Below are positions 1 through 6,688 of a stretch of 8,452 bases of DNA, piece after piece. How positions within the stretch are numbered: the first letter of the stretch is position 1; the number at the start of each line of letters is the position of its first letter. The stretch comes from Pseudomonadota bacterium (GTDB lineage: Bacteria > Pseudomonadota > Alphaproteobacteria > Rhodospirillales > 2-02-FULL-58-16), in the NCBI GenBank assembly GCA_022567015.1, contig JADFHR010000141.1, positions 1 through 8,452 on the forward strand, written 5' to 3'. Both the position numbers and the translations under genes were made by a program. The notes under the pieces are model-generated. The model was not told where the DNA came from. It was given only the letters and a program-made list of their open reading frames with translations, and made no database searches.

Positions 1-1109
1 TGGATGGCGGCACTACGTGCGGGTTGAGGACCCCGTTGAATCGGTCCGGGAAACAAACGTGAAGTGAGGACTTCGACTCGTTCTTCATCCAGCCAATGCC
101 TAACACTCCAAGCTGGTAGACCTTCAAATGCCATCAGAGAGCCATGGGTCAGATCAAGTGCGTAAAAGTTAGGCTGGCTGGATTTAGAATTACGGTCGAC
201 AATCATCGGCACGAGAAGATATCTGTGTCCGGGCGACCATAGATCCTCACCCGTGTGATGGATGTAAGGTGTGTAAATGATCTTCTCTTCAGGAAGACCT
301 TTGATTTCCTCGAAAATGCCTTCGCCGGAGTCGAGGACCTGGACCTTCCACTCCTGCCGCTCGGCGAGGTACTCTGTCGGCGCCAATCGGGCCAGTAAGC
401 CGAACAAAACTGTGAATACCTCGCCGTGGCGCAGCCAGTTGCGGCTGCCGAAGGTGAACATTCCGACCCAGGTGATGACGCTGTACGTAAGCACCATCTG
501 TGACAGCTCGGCCGGCGTATCACTCGCTGGCCATATCAGCTCGGCCCAGATGAACCAGACAAACAGTATCGCGGCCGGCCAGCTCGCAAGTTTCTCAGGA
601 TAGTCCCGGTTCAGTCCGAGACGTTTGCCGCTTTGCAACTTTGCAAACAACCATTGTGCCCCCTCGAAGACCGTGCGCCACGGATTCAGCAGGGCCCAGA
701 GATCACCAAGCATGCCGGAAATATAAGCGAAGCCGACCCACCAGATGACCCATACCGTGGTTGGCGCAATGTTCTTGAACGGATCGGTATCACCGATGAA
801 CCCGGCAACGACAACAAGTACGAGCATAAATACTGTGAATAGCTGCAAGACAAAGCGAACCATCCGGCTGGCAAGGATACGACCTGCGCTCGTACCCAGG
901 AGATTGAACGTCGGATAACGCTGTACGGTCCGGTCGCCGCGAACGAAATACGCAACGACTACGAACGAGAGCGCAACAGCTGCGGCCGATCCTGCAAGGT
1001 AAAGATGCAGCGGCACCGGGAGGTCATAGCGCTCCGCAAAGCCGTGGGCCTGGGCGGTGACGGATAACGCGCAGCCGAGGAACGCAAAAATTGCACGGGC
1101 CGCCAGCAT
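1..1109 (-). CDS. Polytopic membrane protein with predicted N-terminal histidine after signal cleavage (3' end cut by window edge)
   Basis: I translated this by hand from the ATG at 1109-1107. The frame is open for 369 codons down to base 3, so the C-terminus lies outside the window. Residues 1-21 look like a signal peptide ending in A19-Q20-A21; cleavage there would leave H22 as the mature N-terminus (HGFAERYDLPVPL). Hydrophobic segments follow at about 34-56, 86-105, 117-140, 176-194, 203-221 and 229-241. A Trp-rich stretch at 120-144 ends in GDLWALLNPWR. Residues 245-369 are mostly soluble and charged and contain no cysteine. The start codon shares its A with the stop of the upstream cupredoxin-like gene (TGATG), indicating one operon and probable translational coupling. 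From memory, it resembles an uncharacterised family sometimes labelled 'fenitrothion hydrolase' in actinobacterial genomes; that label is no evidence of activity. Function unknown; copper-related work at the membrane is my inference from the partner gene and the N-terminal His. Confidence 0.8.
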   Translation of the reverse strand, partial: MLAARAIFAFLGCALSVTAQAHGFAERYDLPVPLHLYLAGSAAAVALSFVVVAYFVRGDRTVQRYPTFNLLGTSAGRILASRMVRFVLQLFTVFMLVLVVVAGFIGDTDPFKNIAPTTVWVIWWVGFAYISGMLGDLWALLNPWRTVFEGAQWLFAKLQSGKRLGLNRDYPEKLASWPAAILFVWFIWAELIWPASDTPAELSQMVLTYSVITWVGMFTFGSRNWLRHGEVFTVLFGLLARLAPTEYLAERQEWKVQVLDSGEGIFEEIKGLPEEKIIYTPYIHHTGEDLWSPGHRYLLVPMIVDRNSKSSQPNFYALDLTHGSLMAFEGLPAWSVRHWLDEERVEVLTSRLFPGPIQRGPQPARSAAI

Positions 1110-1507
1110 CACTTAATCGGGTTAATCTCGATGTATGCAAGCGTGACGTGTCCATGACCGTTCTCGTCACCGAAGCCGTGACTTGTCACGGGAAAACGGC
1201 CAGTCGCATGTGCCGTGAATGTCATTGTTGCAGGGCCATCCGGCGATATCTCGACCCGAATATCATAGCCATGCATATGCAGTTCCACCGCCTCGTCCGT
1301 GATCCAGACGATCTCGACGCGCTGTCCCTGCGTAAGCCGAATGACCTGATCCCCGACAAGCTTGCGGTTCTCGATGCGAATCTCGATCCGTACCGTCGCG
1401 TTCGTCGCATCGTCCGTCTGCTGCTCGGCCGCCAGACTTAGACTCAGACCAAATATGGCTGTTGAGATTGCCAGGGTCCTTGCGGTTTGAATAAGCGGAA
1501 AGGCCAT
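1109..1507 (-). CDS. Secreted cupredoxin-like protein lacking cysteine
   Basis: This 132-residue protein has a signal peptide (a hydrophobic run at about 10-27, likely cleavage after LSLAA, leaving EQQTDD) and a single small beta-rich domain. The segment VELHMHGYDIRVEISPDGP followed by TFTAHATGRFPVTSHG matches what I know of small periplasmic cupredoxin-like proteins (the Cupredoxin_1 type). The candidate metal ligands are H77, H79, H100, H110, H118 and H120. There is no cysteine anywhere, so a classical blue type-1 copper centre is excluded; any copper site would be His-based. The ATG at 1507-1505 is the only good start: upstream in frame there is no ATG, GTG or TTG before a stop at 1549-1547, and no clear Shine-Dalgarno, so the mRNA may be leaderless or nearly so. 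The stop overlaps the start of the membrane protein gene by one base. A likely role is periplasmic metal binding or delivery to that partner. The fold is fairly clear; the ligand and role are inferred. Confidence 0.8.
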   Translation of the reverse strand: MAFPLIQTARTLAISTAIFGLSLSLAAEQQTDDATNATVRIEIRIENRKLVGDQVIRLTQGQRVEIVWITDEAVELHMHGYDIRVEISPDGPATMTFTAHATGRFPVTSHGFGDENGHGHVTLAYIEINPIK

Positions 1508-1534
1508 CGATTTTAAGCTATGCAGTTGCGGGTT

Positions 1535-1552
1535 CCTTAGTCTAGACTAAGG
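1535..1552. promoter_or_regulatory. Perfect 18-bp palindrome in divergent intergenic region; candidate operator
   Basis: CCTTAGTCTAGACTAAGG is its own reverse complement over all 18 bases. It lies 28 bp upstream of the minus-strand cupredoxin start and 46 bp upstream of the plus-strand propeller start, the usual place for a dimeric regulator controlling both directions. The TTAG-N6-CTAA half-site layout recalls MarR/SlyA-type operators, and DtxR-type boxes share a central CTAG/TAG pattern, but I cannot assign a regulator from sequence. No convincing -35/-10 pair could be placed on either side, so promoter positions are unresolved. Confidence 0.55.
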
Positions 1553-1584
1553 GGACGACATGCACAGCATGCAAACCGGCCTTT

Positions 1585-1590
1585 GGGGGG
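1585..1590 (+). promoter_or_regulatory. G-run Shine-Dalgarno that decides the propeller gene start
   Basis: Six G residues end 7 bases before the ATG at 1598. An in-frame TTG at 1583 would extend the protein by five residues (MGGEP) but would put this G-run inside the coding sequence and weaken the signal peptide start. The ATG at 1598 is therefore preferred, giving MNKLLALLLASALLIPLSSDA at the N-terminus. Confidence 0.5.
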
Positions 1591-1597
1591 CGAACCA

Positions 1598-2770
1598 ATG
1601 AACAAATTACTCGCGCTTTTGCTCGCAAGTGCTTTACTGATTCCATTAAGCAGCGATGCCGAGATTCTCGCTTTGCTCAATTACGAATCCAAACCGAATG
1701 ATTCATTGAAAGACCTGAAAATGCCTTTCGGAACCCAGGGACGCAAAGAAGGCATCGCGATTATCGACGTCGACCCTGAGTCGGACAACTACGGCAACAT
1801 CCTGGCAGACTTTCCGCTGCCGTCGGACCTGGTGGCACACCATGTTTTCTACAACCGGGACGCGACGAAGATCTATTTGACTGCGCTCGGTAAGCCGGAA
1901 CTTCGAGTTATTTATATGACGGCGAATCCGTATCGCATTAAAGTCATCGACGTACCCGATTGCCAGGTCGGTGAAGATGTCGTTTTTTCTGCCGATAACA
2001 AGACTTGGTACCTGACCTGCATGGGGTCGGGCAACATCATCGTTGGCGACGTCGGGACGGACGCGATCACGTCGACGATTTCCCTGGCCAAGCCTTATCC
2101 GCACGGCATCGCCATCAACGACGCGATCGACCGCATCCTGGTCACCAATACCATCAAGCACGATCTCACGGATCCCGGCGAAACCATCACCGCCGTCGAG
2201 GCGAGCACCGGAACTCCGCTGACCAGCTACAAGCTTTCCGGCAAGCCTTCACCGTCCGGGGTGGCGCCGGTGGAGATCCTGTTCGTTCCGGGCGCCAATC
2301 CACCGCTGGCCTACATCACCATTATGTTCGGTGGCACCCTTTGGACCGCGACCTGGAACCCGCAATCGAAAGAATTCGATGTCGCCCAAGCCTACGATTT
2401 CAACGGCACCGGCAGCGGCGTACCGCTGGAAATCTACTTCGGTCCGAAATCCGAGCGTATGTATGTGACCACGGCCAATCCGGGCCATTTCCATATCTTC
2501 GATATCAGCAAGGACCCGGCCAAGCCCGAATTGCTGAAGACCATCAAGACGGCGGCGGGCGCCCATCACGTCGGGTTCACCAAGGACTGGAAATACGGCT
2601 TCGTTCAGAACGCGTTCATCAATCTGAAGGGCATGGACGACGGCTCCATCACCGTGGTCGATCTGCAAAAGCAGGAAGTCATCGGCTCCGTGGACACGTT
2701 GAAGAACCTGGGCTTCAATCCCAACTCCATCGTCCTCCTGCCCAAGTGGAACGCCCTGGCGGGCCATTAA
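1598..2770 (+). CDS. Secreted YncE/YVTN-like beta-propeller protein with a possible metal-binding ring
   Basis: The 390-residue product has a signal peptide (1-21, cleavage near SSDA/EIL) and then repeated blades. Each repeat has the pattern small-X-X-hydrophobic-X-hydrophobic, a turn often containing D or N, then a YxT/VT strand: about 80-97, 125-142, 168-185, 224-243, 276-293 and 322-339, with a possible seventh at 373-384. This is the YncE/YVTN-type propeller layout. Aligning the blades puts H81/H82, E126/D127, H169, E226, E278 and H323/H324 at the same two blade positions, which in this fold tend to point into the central channel. Further His are H188, H297 and H299. Two Cys (C122, C141) are 19 residues apart and may form a disulfide. 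It is likely periplasmic. The enzymatic role, if any, is unknown; a metal-dependent propeller enzyme or a binding scaffold are both possible. It is transcribed divergently from the cupredoxin and membrane protein genes. The first 100 codons are AT-richer (43% GC in one 60-base sample) than the rest. Confidence 0.85.
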   Translation: MNKLLALLLASALLIPLSSDAEILALLNYESKPNDSLKDLKMPFGTQGRKEGIAIIDVDPESDNYGNILADFPLPSDLVAHHVFYNRDATKIYLTALGKPELRVIYMTANPYRIKVIDVPDCQVGEDVVFSADNKTWYLTCMGSGNIIVGDVGTDAITSTISLAKPYPHGIAINDAIDRILVTNTIKHDLTDPGETITAVEASTGTPLTSYKLSGKPSPSGVAPVEILFVPGANPPLAYITIMFGGTLWTATWNPQSKEFDVAQAYDFNGTGSGVPLEIYFGPKSERMYVTTANPGHFHIFDISKDPAKPELLKTIKTAAGAHHVGFTKDWKYGFVQNAFINLKGMDDGSITVVDLQKQEVIGSVDTLKNLGFNPNSIVLLPKWNALAGH

Positions 2771-2844
2771 GGGACGGCGCGAAGACATCGGTGCAACGGC
2801 TTTCGCCGCGGCCGGGGCGCGGTAAGAGGTAAGGGAGCGCGGCC

Positions 2845-4215
2845 ATGGGCAGCGCGCGCATGAGACCCATTCACATCATCGGCGGCGGCCTGGCGGGGTC
2901 CGAGGCCGCCTGGCAGGCGGTGCGCGCCGGCGTCCCCGTGGTCCTCCACGAGATGCGGCCCGTGCGCCCCACCGAGGCCCACGTCACGGACGGCCTGGCG
3001 GAACTGGTGTGTTCGAACTCGTTGCGCTCCGACGACGCCGAACACAACGCCGTCGGCCTGCTGCACGAAGAGATGCGCCGCCTGGGTTCCCTGATCATGC
3101 GGGCGGCGGATACGCACCGGGTGCCGGCGGGCTCGGCCCTCGCCGTGGACCGGGTGGGGTTCAGCCGCGCCGTGCAGGAGGCCCTGGAGGCGGAACCCCT
3201 GGTCACCATCGAGCGCGAAGAGGTGCCGGCCCTGCCCGACGAGGCCTGGGATTCGGTGATCGTCGCCACCGGGCCCCTGACTTCGCCGGACCTGGCCCGG
3301 TCCATCCGCGAGACCACCGGCGAGGACGCACTGGCCTTCTTCGACGCCATCGCCCCCATCGTTTACAAGGACAGCATCGATTTCTCCAAGGCGTGGTTCC
3401 AGTCCCGCTACGACAAGGGCGAGGGGGCCGATTACATCAACTGCCCCTTGACCGGGGACGAGTACGAGGCCTTCGTCGACGCCCTGCTTGGCGCCGACAC
3501 GACGGCGTTCAAGGACTGGGAAAAGGACACGCCGTACTTCGAGGGCTGCCTGCCGGTCGAGGTCATGGCCGGGCGCGGACGCCGGACCCTGGCCTTCGGT
3601 CCCCTGAAGCCGGTCGGCCTGACCAACTCCCACGACCCGCAAACCAAGCCCCACGCCGTGGTCCAGTTGCGCCAGGACAATGCATTGGGGACGCTCTACA
3701 ACATGGTCGGCTTCCAGACCAAGCTCACCCACGGCGCGCAGAAGCGGGTGTTCAGAACCATCCCCGGCCTGGAAGGCGCCGAGTTCGCGCGCCCCGGCGG
3801 CGTCCACCGCAACACCTTCATCAACAGCCCCAGGCTGCTGCACCGCACCCTCGGCCTGAAAAGCCGCCCGCGGATGCGCTTCGCCGGACAGATCACGGGA
3901 TGCGAGGGCTATGTGGAAAGCGCCGCGATGGGCCTGCTTGCCGGGCGCTTCGCCGCCGCCGAGCGGCTCGGGCGGACCCCGTCGCCGCCGCCCTCGACCA
4001 CGGCGCTGGGGGCGCTCCTCGGCCACCTTACCGGCGACGCGATGGCCGAAACCTTCCAGCCCATGAACGTCAACTTCGGCCTGTTCCCGCCGATCGAGGC
4101 CGCGGACGCCGGCGGCCGCCGGACCCGGGGCAGGGAGCGCAAGCAGGCGCTCTCGGCCCGCGCGCTCAAGGATCTCGACGGGTGGCTGGGCGAAACGCGG
4201 GCGGCGGCGGAATAG
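2845..4215 (+). CDS. trmFO: Methylenetetrahydrofolate--tRNA-(uracil-54-C5)-methyltransferase (FADH2-oxidising)
   Basis: TrmFO makes 5-methyluridine at position 54 of the tRNA T-loop, using methylenetetrahydrofolate as carbon donor and FAD/NAD(P)H as reductant, in the cytoplasm. The 456-residue length fits the family. Visible signatures are the N-terminal FAD-binding loop [13 protein letters not shown] (10-22); LVCSNSLRS (54-62) with C56, and [13 protein letters not shown] (233-245) with C235, the two cysteines equivalent to C53 and C226 of the Bacillus enzyme; [21 protein letters not shown] (348-368); and [13 protein letters not shown] (404-416). No key residue appears missing. The ATG at 2845 is chosen because AAGGGAG at 2831-2837 sits 7 bases upstream; the later ATG at 2860 has no such site. 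It starts 74 bp after the propeller gene on the same strand, but the sharp GC rise and unrelated function argue against a shared operon. Confidence 0.97.
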   Translation: MGSARMRPIHIIGGGLAGSEAAWQAVRAGVPVVLHEMRPVRPTEAHVTDGLAELVCSNSLRSDDAEHNAVGLLHEEMRRLGSLIMRAADTHRVPAGSALAVDRVGFSRAVQEALEAEPLVTIEREEVPALPDEAWDSVIVATGPLTSPDLARSIRETTGEDALAFFDAIAPIVYKDSIDFSKAWFQSRYDKGEGADYINCPLTGDEYEAFVDALLGADTTAFKDWEKDTPYFEGCLPVEVMAGRGRRTLAFGPLKPVGLTNSHDPQTKPHAVVQLRQDNALGTLYNMVGFQTKLTHGAQKRVFRTIPGLEGAEFARPGGVHRNTFINSPRLLHRTLGLKSRPRMRFAGQITGCEGYVESAAMGLLAGRFAAAERLGRTPSPPPSTTALGALLGHLTGDAMAETFQPMNVNFGLFPPIEAADAGGRRTRGRERKQALSARALKDLDGWLGETRAAAE

Positions 4216-4268
4216 CCGGCGCACGGGCATCGACCGGCGGGCCGCAGCCGCCCACGAGAACCCTAACG

Positions 4269-4297
4269 TTTTCAAAGAACAATATATAAGATATACA
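4269..4297 (+). promoter_or_regulatory. Candidate promoter for the endonuclease/exonuclease/phosphatase gene
   Basis: In an otherwise GC-rich area the trmFO downstream gap holds an AT-rich block at 4264-4297. TTTTCA (4269-4274) and TATACA (4292-4297) are separated by 17 bases, fitting a sigma-70-type -35/-10 pair; TATAAG at 4285-4290 is an alternative -10. The expected start site would be about 30 bases before the ATG at 4335. This suggests the gene has its own promoter rather than depending on trmFO. Confidence 0.4.
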
Positions 4298-4334
4298 CGC
4301 ATTATGCGTTCACCGAGACGACGGGAGGGTAAAC

Positions 4335-5339
4335 ATGTTCCATGGAACCCCAAGCCCGGAGGTCGCCCGGGGACTGAAAATTCTCAGAAAGCGGATCGGC
4401 GATGCGGTCATTCCGCCCTCGAAGCTCGACGAGACCCTGAACCTCGCCACATGGAATATCCGCGAGTTCGGACGCAAGCGGAACAACCGGCGGCGCAGCC
4501 ATGCGGCGATCCATTACATCGCCGAGATCCTCTCCCAGTTCGACCTCATCGGCATTACCGAGGTCCGGGACGATCTTACGGACCTTGGCCGGGTCATGGA
4601 CATCCTCGGCCCCTACTGGCGGGCCGTATTCTCCGACTTCAGCGCGGACCGGGCCGGCAATCGGGAACGCATGGCCTATCTGTACGACAAGCGCGCGGTG
4701 ACCTTCACCGGGCTGGCCGCGGAAGCCGACCCGCCGCGCAAGAAGAACCGCAAGACCGGCAAGTACGAACCCGTGATCACCTGGTGGCGCAGTCCGTACA
4801 TGGCGTCGTTCCGGGCCGGCAACTTCGATTTCATCCTGATTTCCGTCCATATCCGGTGGGGTGACGGCGCCGAGGCCCGCATTCCCCCCCTCAAGGCCCT
4901 GGCACGGTGGATCGACAAGCGCCGCCGGGAGAAACACGTCGTCGACAAGGACATCATCCTGATGGGGGATTTCAACATTCCGGCGCTGGACGACCCCCTG
5001 TTCAAGGCCATCACGTCGAAGGGACTGACCATTGCCGACGCCCTACGGGATTTGGACCGTGGCAGCAACCTCGCCCGCAACAAGCGCTACGATCAGATCC
5101 TGCACTACCGCCGTCATACGAAGACCATCGGCGACATCGGCGGCATCCTCGACTTCTTCGACGACGACTGGCGGGCCCTGTTCCCGAAGGCCGAGTACCC
5201 GGACATGGACAAGAACGCGTTCACCTACCAGCTATCGGACCATCTGCCCCTGTGGGTTCAGTTGGACACCTGGATCGACGACGAGGAACTGGACCAGATC
5301 ATCAACCGGGCCCGCCGGGGCGCCGGCCGCCACGCCTGA
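4335..5339 (+). CDS. Endonuclease/exonuclease/phosphatase (DNase I-fold) family protein
   Basis: The 334-residue protein has no signal peptide and should be cytoplasmic. It carries the metal-dependent phosphodiesterase motifs of the DNase I/EEP superfamily in the right order: LATWNIREFG with N41, ITEVRD with E76, ISVHIRW with H172, LMGDFNIP with D212 and N214, and the terminal LSDHLPLWVQL with D302 and H303. These are the usual Mg-binding and catalytic positions. The substrate cannot be told: the family includes nucleases, sphingomyelinases and inositol phosphatases. A basic insert around 133-143 (PPRKKNRKTGK) and a basic C-terminus (RARRGAGRHA) fit nucleic acid or other polyanion binding. 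The start is supported by GGGAGGG at 4323-4329, 5 bases before the ATG. It lies 119 bp after trmFO and converges on the aldo/keto reductase gene. Confidence 0.92.
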   Translation: MFHGTPSPEVARGLKILRKRIGDAVIPPSKLDETLNLATWNIREFGRKRNNRRRSHAAIHYIAEILSQFDLIGITEVRDDLTDLGRVMDILGPYWRAVFSDFSADRAGNRERMAYLYDKRAVTFTGLAAEADPPRKKNRKTGKYEPVITWWRSPYMASFRAGNFDFILISVHIRWGDGAEARIPPLKALARWIDKRRREKHVVDKDIILMGDFNIPALDDPLFKAITSKGLTIADALRDLDRGSNLARNKRYDQILHYRRHTKTIGDIGGILDFFDDDWRALFPKAEYPDMDKNAFTYQLSDHLPLWVQLDTWIDDEELDQIINRARRGAGRHA

Positions 5340-5403
5340 GCGGACGCCGCCGACGCCCGAGCGGCCGCGTTCCCAGCCGGACACGGGCGGCGGCGGAGTG
5401 GCC

Positions 5404-5426
5404 GGCGCGGGGACACTGCCCGCGCC
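5404..5426. terminator. GC-rich stem-loop between two convergent genes; possible bidirectional terminator
   Basis: GGCGCGGG (5404-5411) pairs perfectly with CCCGCGCC (5419-5426) around a 7-base loop. The hairpin ends exactly at the stop codon of the minus-strand reductase gene (5427-5429) and lies 65 bp after the stop of the plus-strand gene. Neither side has a T-run, so it is not a canonical intrinsic terminator; its placement between convergent stops is the main support. The rest of 5340-5403 is GC-rich with no gene visible. Confidence 0.45.
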
Positions 5427-6434
5427 TCACGTCCGCGCCACCCTCCCGGTGACCGGGTACTTGGGATCGGAGTACCCGGGCGTCGAGGGATGGCCCGGCG
5501 GCACCAGTTTGTCCATGAAGGCCTCGTCCCCGGCCGGGAACGGGTGCTCGAGCGCGCCCAGGAACTCGGTCCATTGTCTTTCGGTCCGGGGTCCGGCGAG
5601 GACCGAGGTGACGAGCCGGTTGTTGAGCACCCAGTTGAAGGCGTACTGCCCCGCCGTCATGCCCCGGGATTCGGCTCGGGCCTTGACCTTTTGGGCGATG
5701 ACCAGGGATTCCTTGCGGAACTCGGTCTCCAGGATGCGCGGGTCCTTGCGGCCCGCCCGGGTGCCCTTGCCCGGTGCCGCGCCGGGCGGGTACTTGCCGG
5801 TGAGCACGCCGCGCGCCAGGGCGGCGTAGGGCACCACCCCGACGTCGAAATGGGAACACGCGGGAAGGTATTCCACCTCCGGCATGCGGTTCAGGGCGTT
5901 GTAATAGGGCTGGGCCACCACCGGCCACGGCACGCCCAGGCGTTCGGCCAGGCGCACCATCTCCGGGATGCGCCAACCCCGGAAGTTGGAAAATCCCCAG
6001 TGCAGGACCTTGCCCGCCCGGATGAGGTCGCCCAGGGTTGCGATGGTTTCCTCCAGGGGCGTCTCCGGATCGTCCAGGTGAAGGTAGTAGATGTCCACGT
6101 AATCGCTGCCCAGGCGCTTGAGGCTGGCGTCGATGGCCCGGCTGATCCACTTGCGGCCGAGCCCCCTCTGGTGGGGGTCCGGGCCCATGGGGTTGCCGAC
6201 CTTGGTGGCCAGCACCCAGCGCTCCCGGTCGCGCCGGATGAGCTTGCCGACCATGCGCTCGCACGCGCCCTTGCCGTAGGTGTCCGCGGTGTCGATGAAG
6301 TTGACCCCGGCGTCGCGGGCGCGGCCGACGATACGCCCGGCGGCGCGCTCGCCGGTGGCACCGCCGAACATCATGGTGCCCAGGCAAATGGGGGAAACGC
6401 GAAGGCCGCTTCGGCCCAAGGTGCGGTATTCCAT
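5427..6434 (-). CDS. Aldo/keto reductase family oxidoreductase
   Basis: The 335-residue protein is a NAD(P)H-dependent TIM-barrel reductase, probably cytoplasmic and acting on an unknown carbonyl substrate. It opens with MEYRTLGRSGLRVSPICLGTM, typical of bacterial AKRs. The catalytic tetrad is complete: D48 and Y53 in NFIDTADTYG, K78 in LATKVG, and H119 in YYLHLDD. GFSN (147-150) and the late GPRTERQWTE (281-290) match cofactor-contact segments of the family. The length is normal. The ATG is supported by GGGAGGA (minus strand, 6445-6439), 4 bases upstream. The gene stands alone on this strand, with a convergent neighbour downstream and a divergent one upstream. The specific subfamily and substrate cannot be decided from sequence. 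Confidence 0.95.
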   Translation of the reverse strand: MEYRTLGRSGLRVSPICLGTMMFGGATGERAAGRIVGRARDAGVNFIDTADTYGKGACERMVGKLIRRDRERWVLATKVGNPMGPDPHQRGLGRKWISRAIDASLKRLGSDYVDIYYLHLDDPETPLEETIATLGDLIRAGKVLHWGFSNFRGWRIPEMVRLAERLGVPWPVVAQPYYNALNRMPEVEYLPACSHFDVGVVPYAALARGVLTGKYPPGAAPGKGTRAGRKDPRILETEFRKESLVIAQKVKARAESRGMTAGQYAFNWVLNNRLVTSVLAGPRTERQWTEFLGALEHPFPAGDEAFMDKLVPPGHPSTPGYSDPKYPVTGRVART

Positions 6435-6490
6435 GGAGTCCTCCCGTTTGCCGTCATCCGCCGGCGGACGCGCCGGGCGCGCCCCTTGGT

Positions 6491-6496
6491 ATTATA
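6491..6496 (-). promoter_or_regulatory. Consensus -10 box (TATAAT) upstream of the aldo/keto reductase gene
   Basis: On the minus strand these bases read TATAAT, an exact -10 consensus, 56 bases upstream of the reductase ATG. The best upstream -35 is weak (TGATGA at 6519-6514, 17-base spacer). It is the only AT-rich spot in this part of the intergenic region, which makes it the most plausible promoter for the reductase. Confidence 0.45.
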
Positions 6497-6580
6497 GGCC
6501 GCGCCCCGGAAAATCATCAGCGCAAAGGCGCGCGTCCGGCCCGCGCCTCGGTGCTCGCGCCCTTGTCCTGACCAGCACCG

Positions 6581-6609
6581 TTGTCGCCGGCCGCCAAAAG
6601 CGGCATTAT
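6581..6609 (+). promoter_or_regulatory. Weak candidate promoter for the ankyrin-segment protein gene
   Basis: TTGTCG (6581-6586) and CATTAT (6604-6609) are 17 bases apart and each match the sigma-70 boxes at four of six positions. A 5-bp stem (GCCGC 6590-6594, GCGGC 6600-6604) occupies the spacer. The start site would fall about 75 bases before the ATG at 6689. The remainder of the 6435-6688 gap is GC-rich and shows no further gene. Confidence 0.25.
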
Positions 6610-6688
6610 TCCACCCGCGGCCACGTCCGGCGGCGGCAAAACCGCGTGGCGCCGCCGGCCAAGCCGTCCCGGTCAGGATAGATTGAGT

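Noticed and set aside
1559..1573. Two CATGCA repeats upstream of the propeller gene as regulator half-sites
   Set aside because: They are six bases each and partly self-complementary; there is too little information to separate them from chance.
1598..2770. Propeller protein as nitrous oxide reductase
   Set aside because: The His spacing differs from that enzyme, and there is no C-terminal CuA domain with its Cys ligands.
2806..2822. CCGCG/CGCGG hairpin between the propeller gene and trmFO as a terminator
   Set aside because: It has only 5 bp of stem, no T-run, and lies directly before the trmFO ribosome binding site.
2005..2832. 275-codon plus-strand frame overlapping the propeller gene
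   Set aside because: It has His/Arg-rich low-complexity composition and no start-site support; the propeller frame has a signal peptide and blade repeats.
4216..4240. GCCGG...CCGGC inverted repeat after trmFO as a terminator
   Set aside because: It has a short stem, a long loop and no T-run; such pairs are expected by chance at this GC content.
3009..4289. 426-codon plus-strand frame overlapping trmFO
   Set aside because: It is a second-frame shadow rich in Arg, Gly and Pro; trmFO in the other frame has all family motifs.
2767..4353. 528-codon open frame on the minus strand opposite trmFO
   Set aside because: It is antisense to a fully conserved TrmFO, its translation is Arg/Gly/Pro-rich without motifs, and high GC makes long shadow frames common.
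5302..6387. 361-codon minus-strand frame overlapping the aldo/keto reductase
   Set aside because: It is a frame-shifted reading of the reductase gene with low-complexity composition; the reductase frame has the full catalytic tetrad.
5490..6497. 335-codon plus-strand frame opposite the aldo/keto reductase
   Set aside because: It is a mirror of the real minus-strand gene and shows no recognisable domain.
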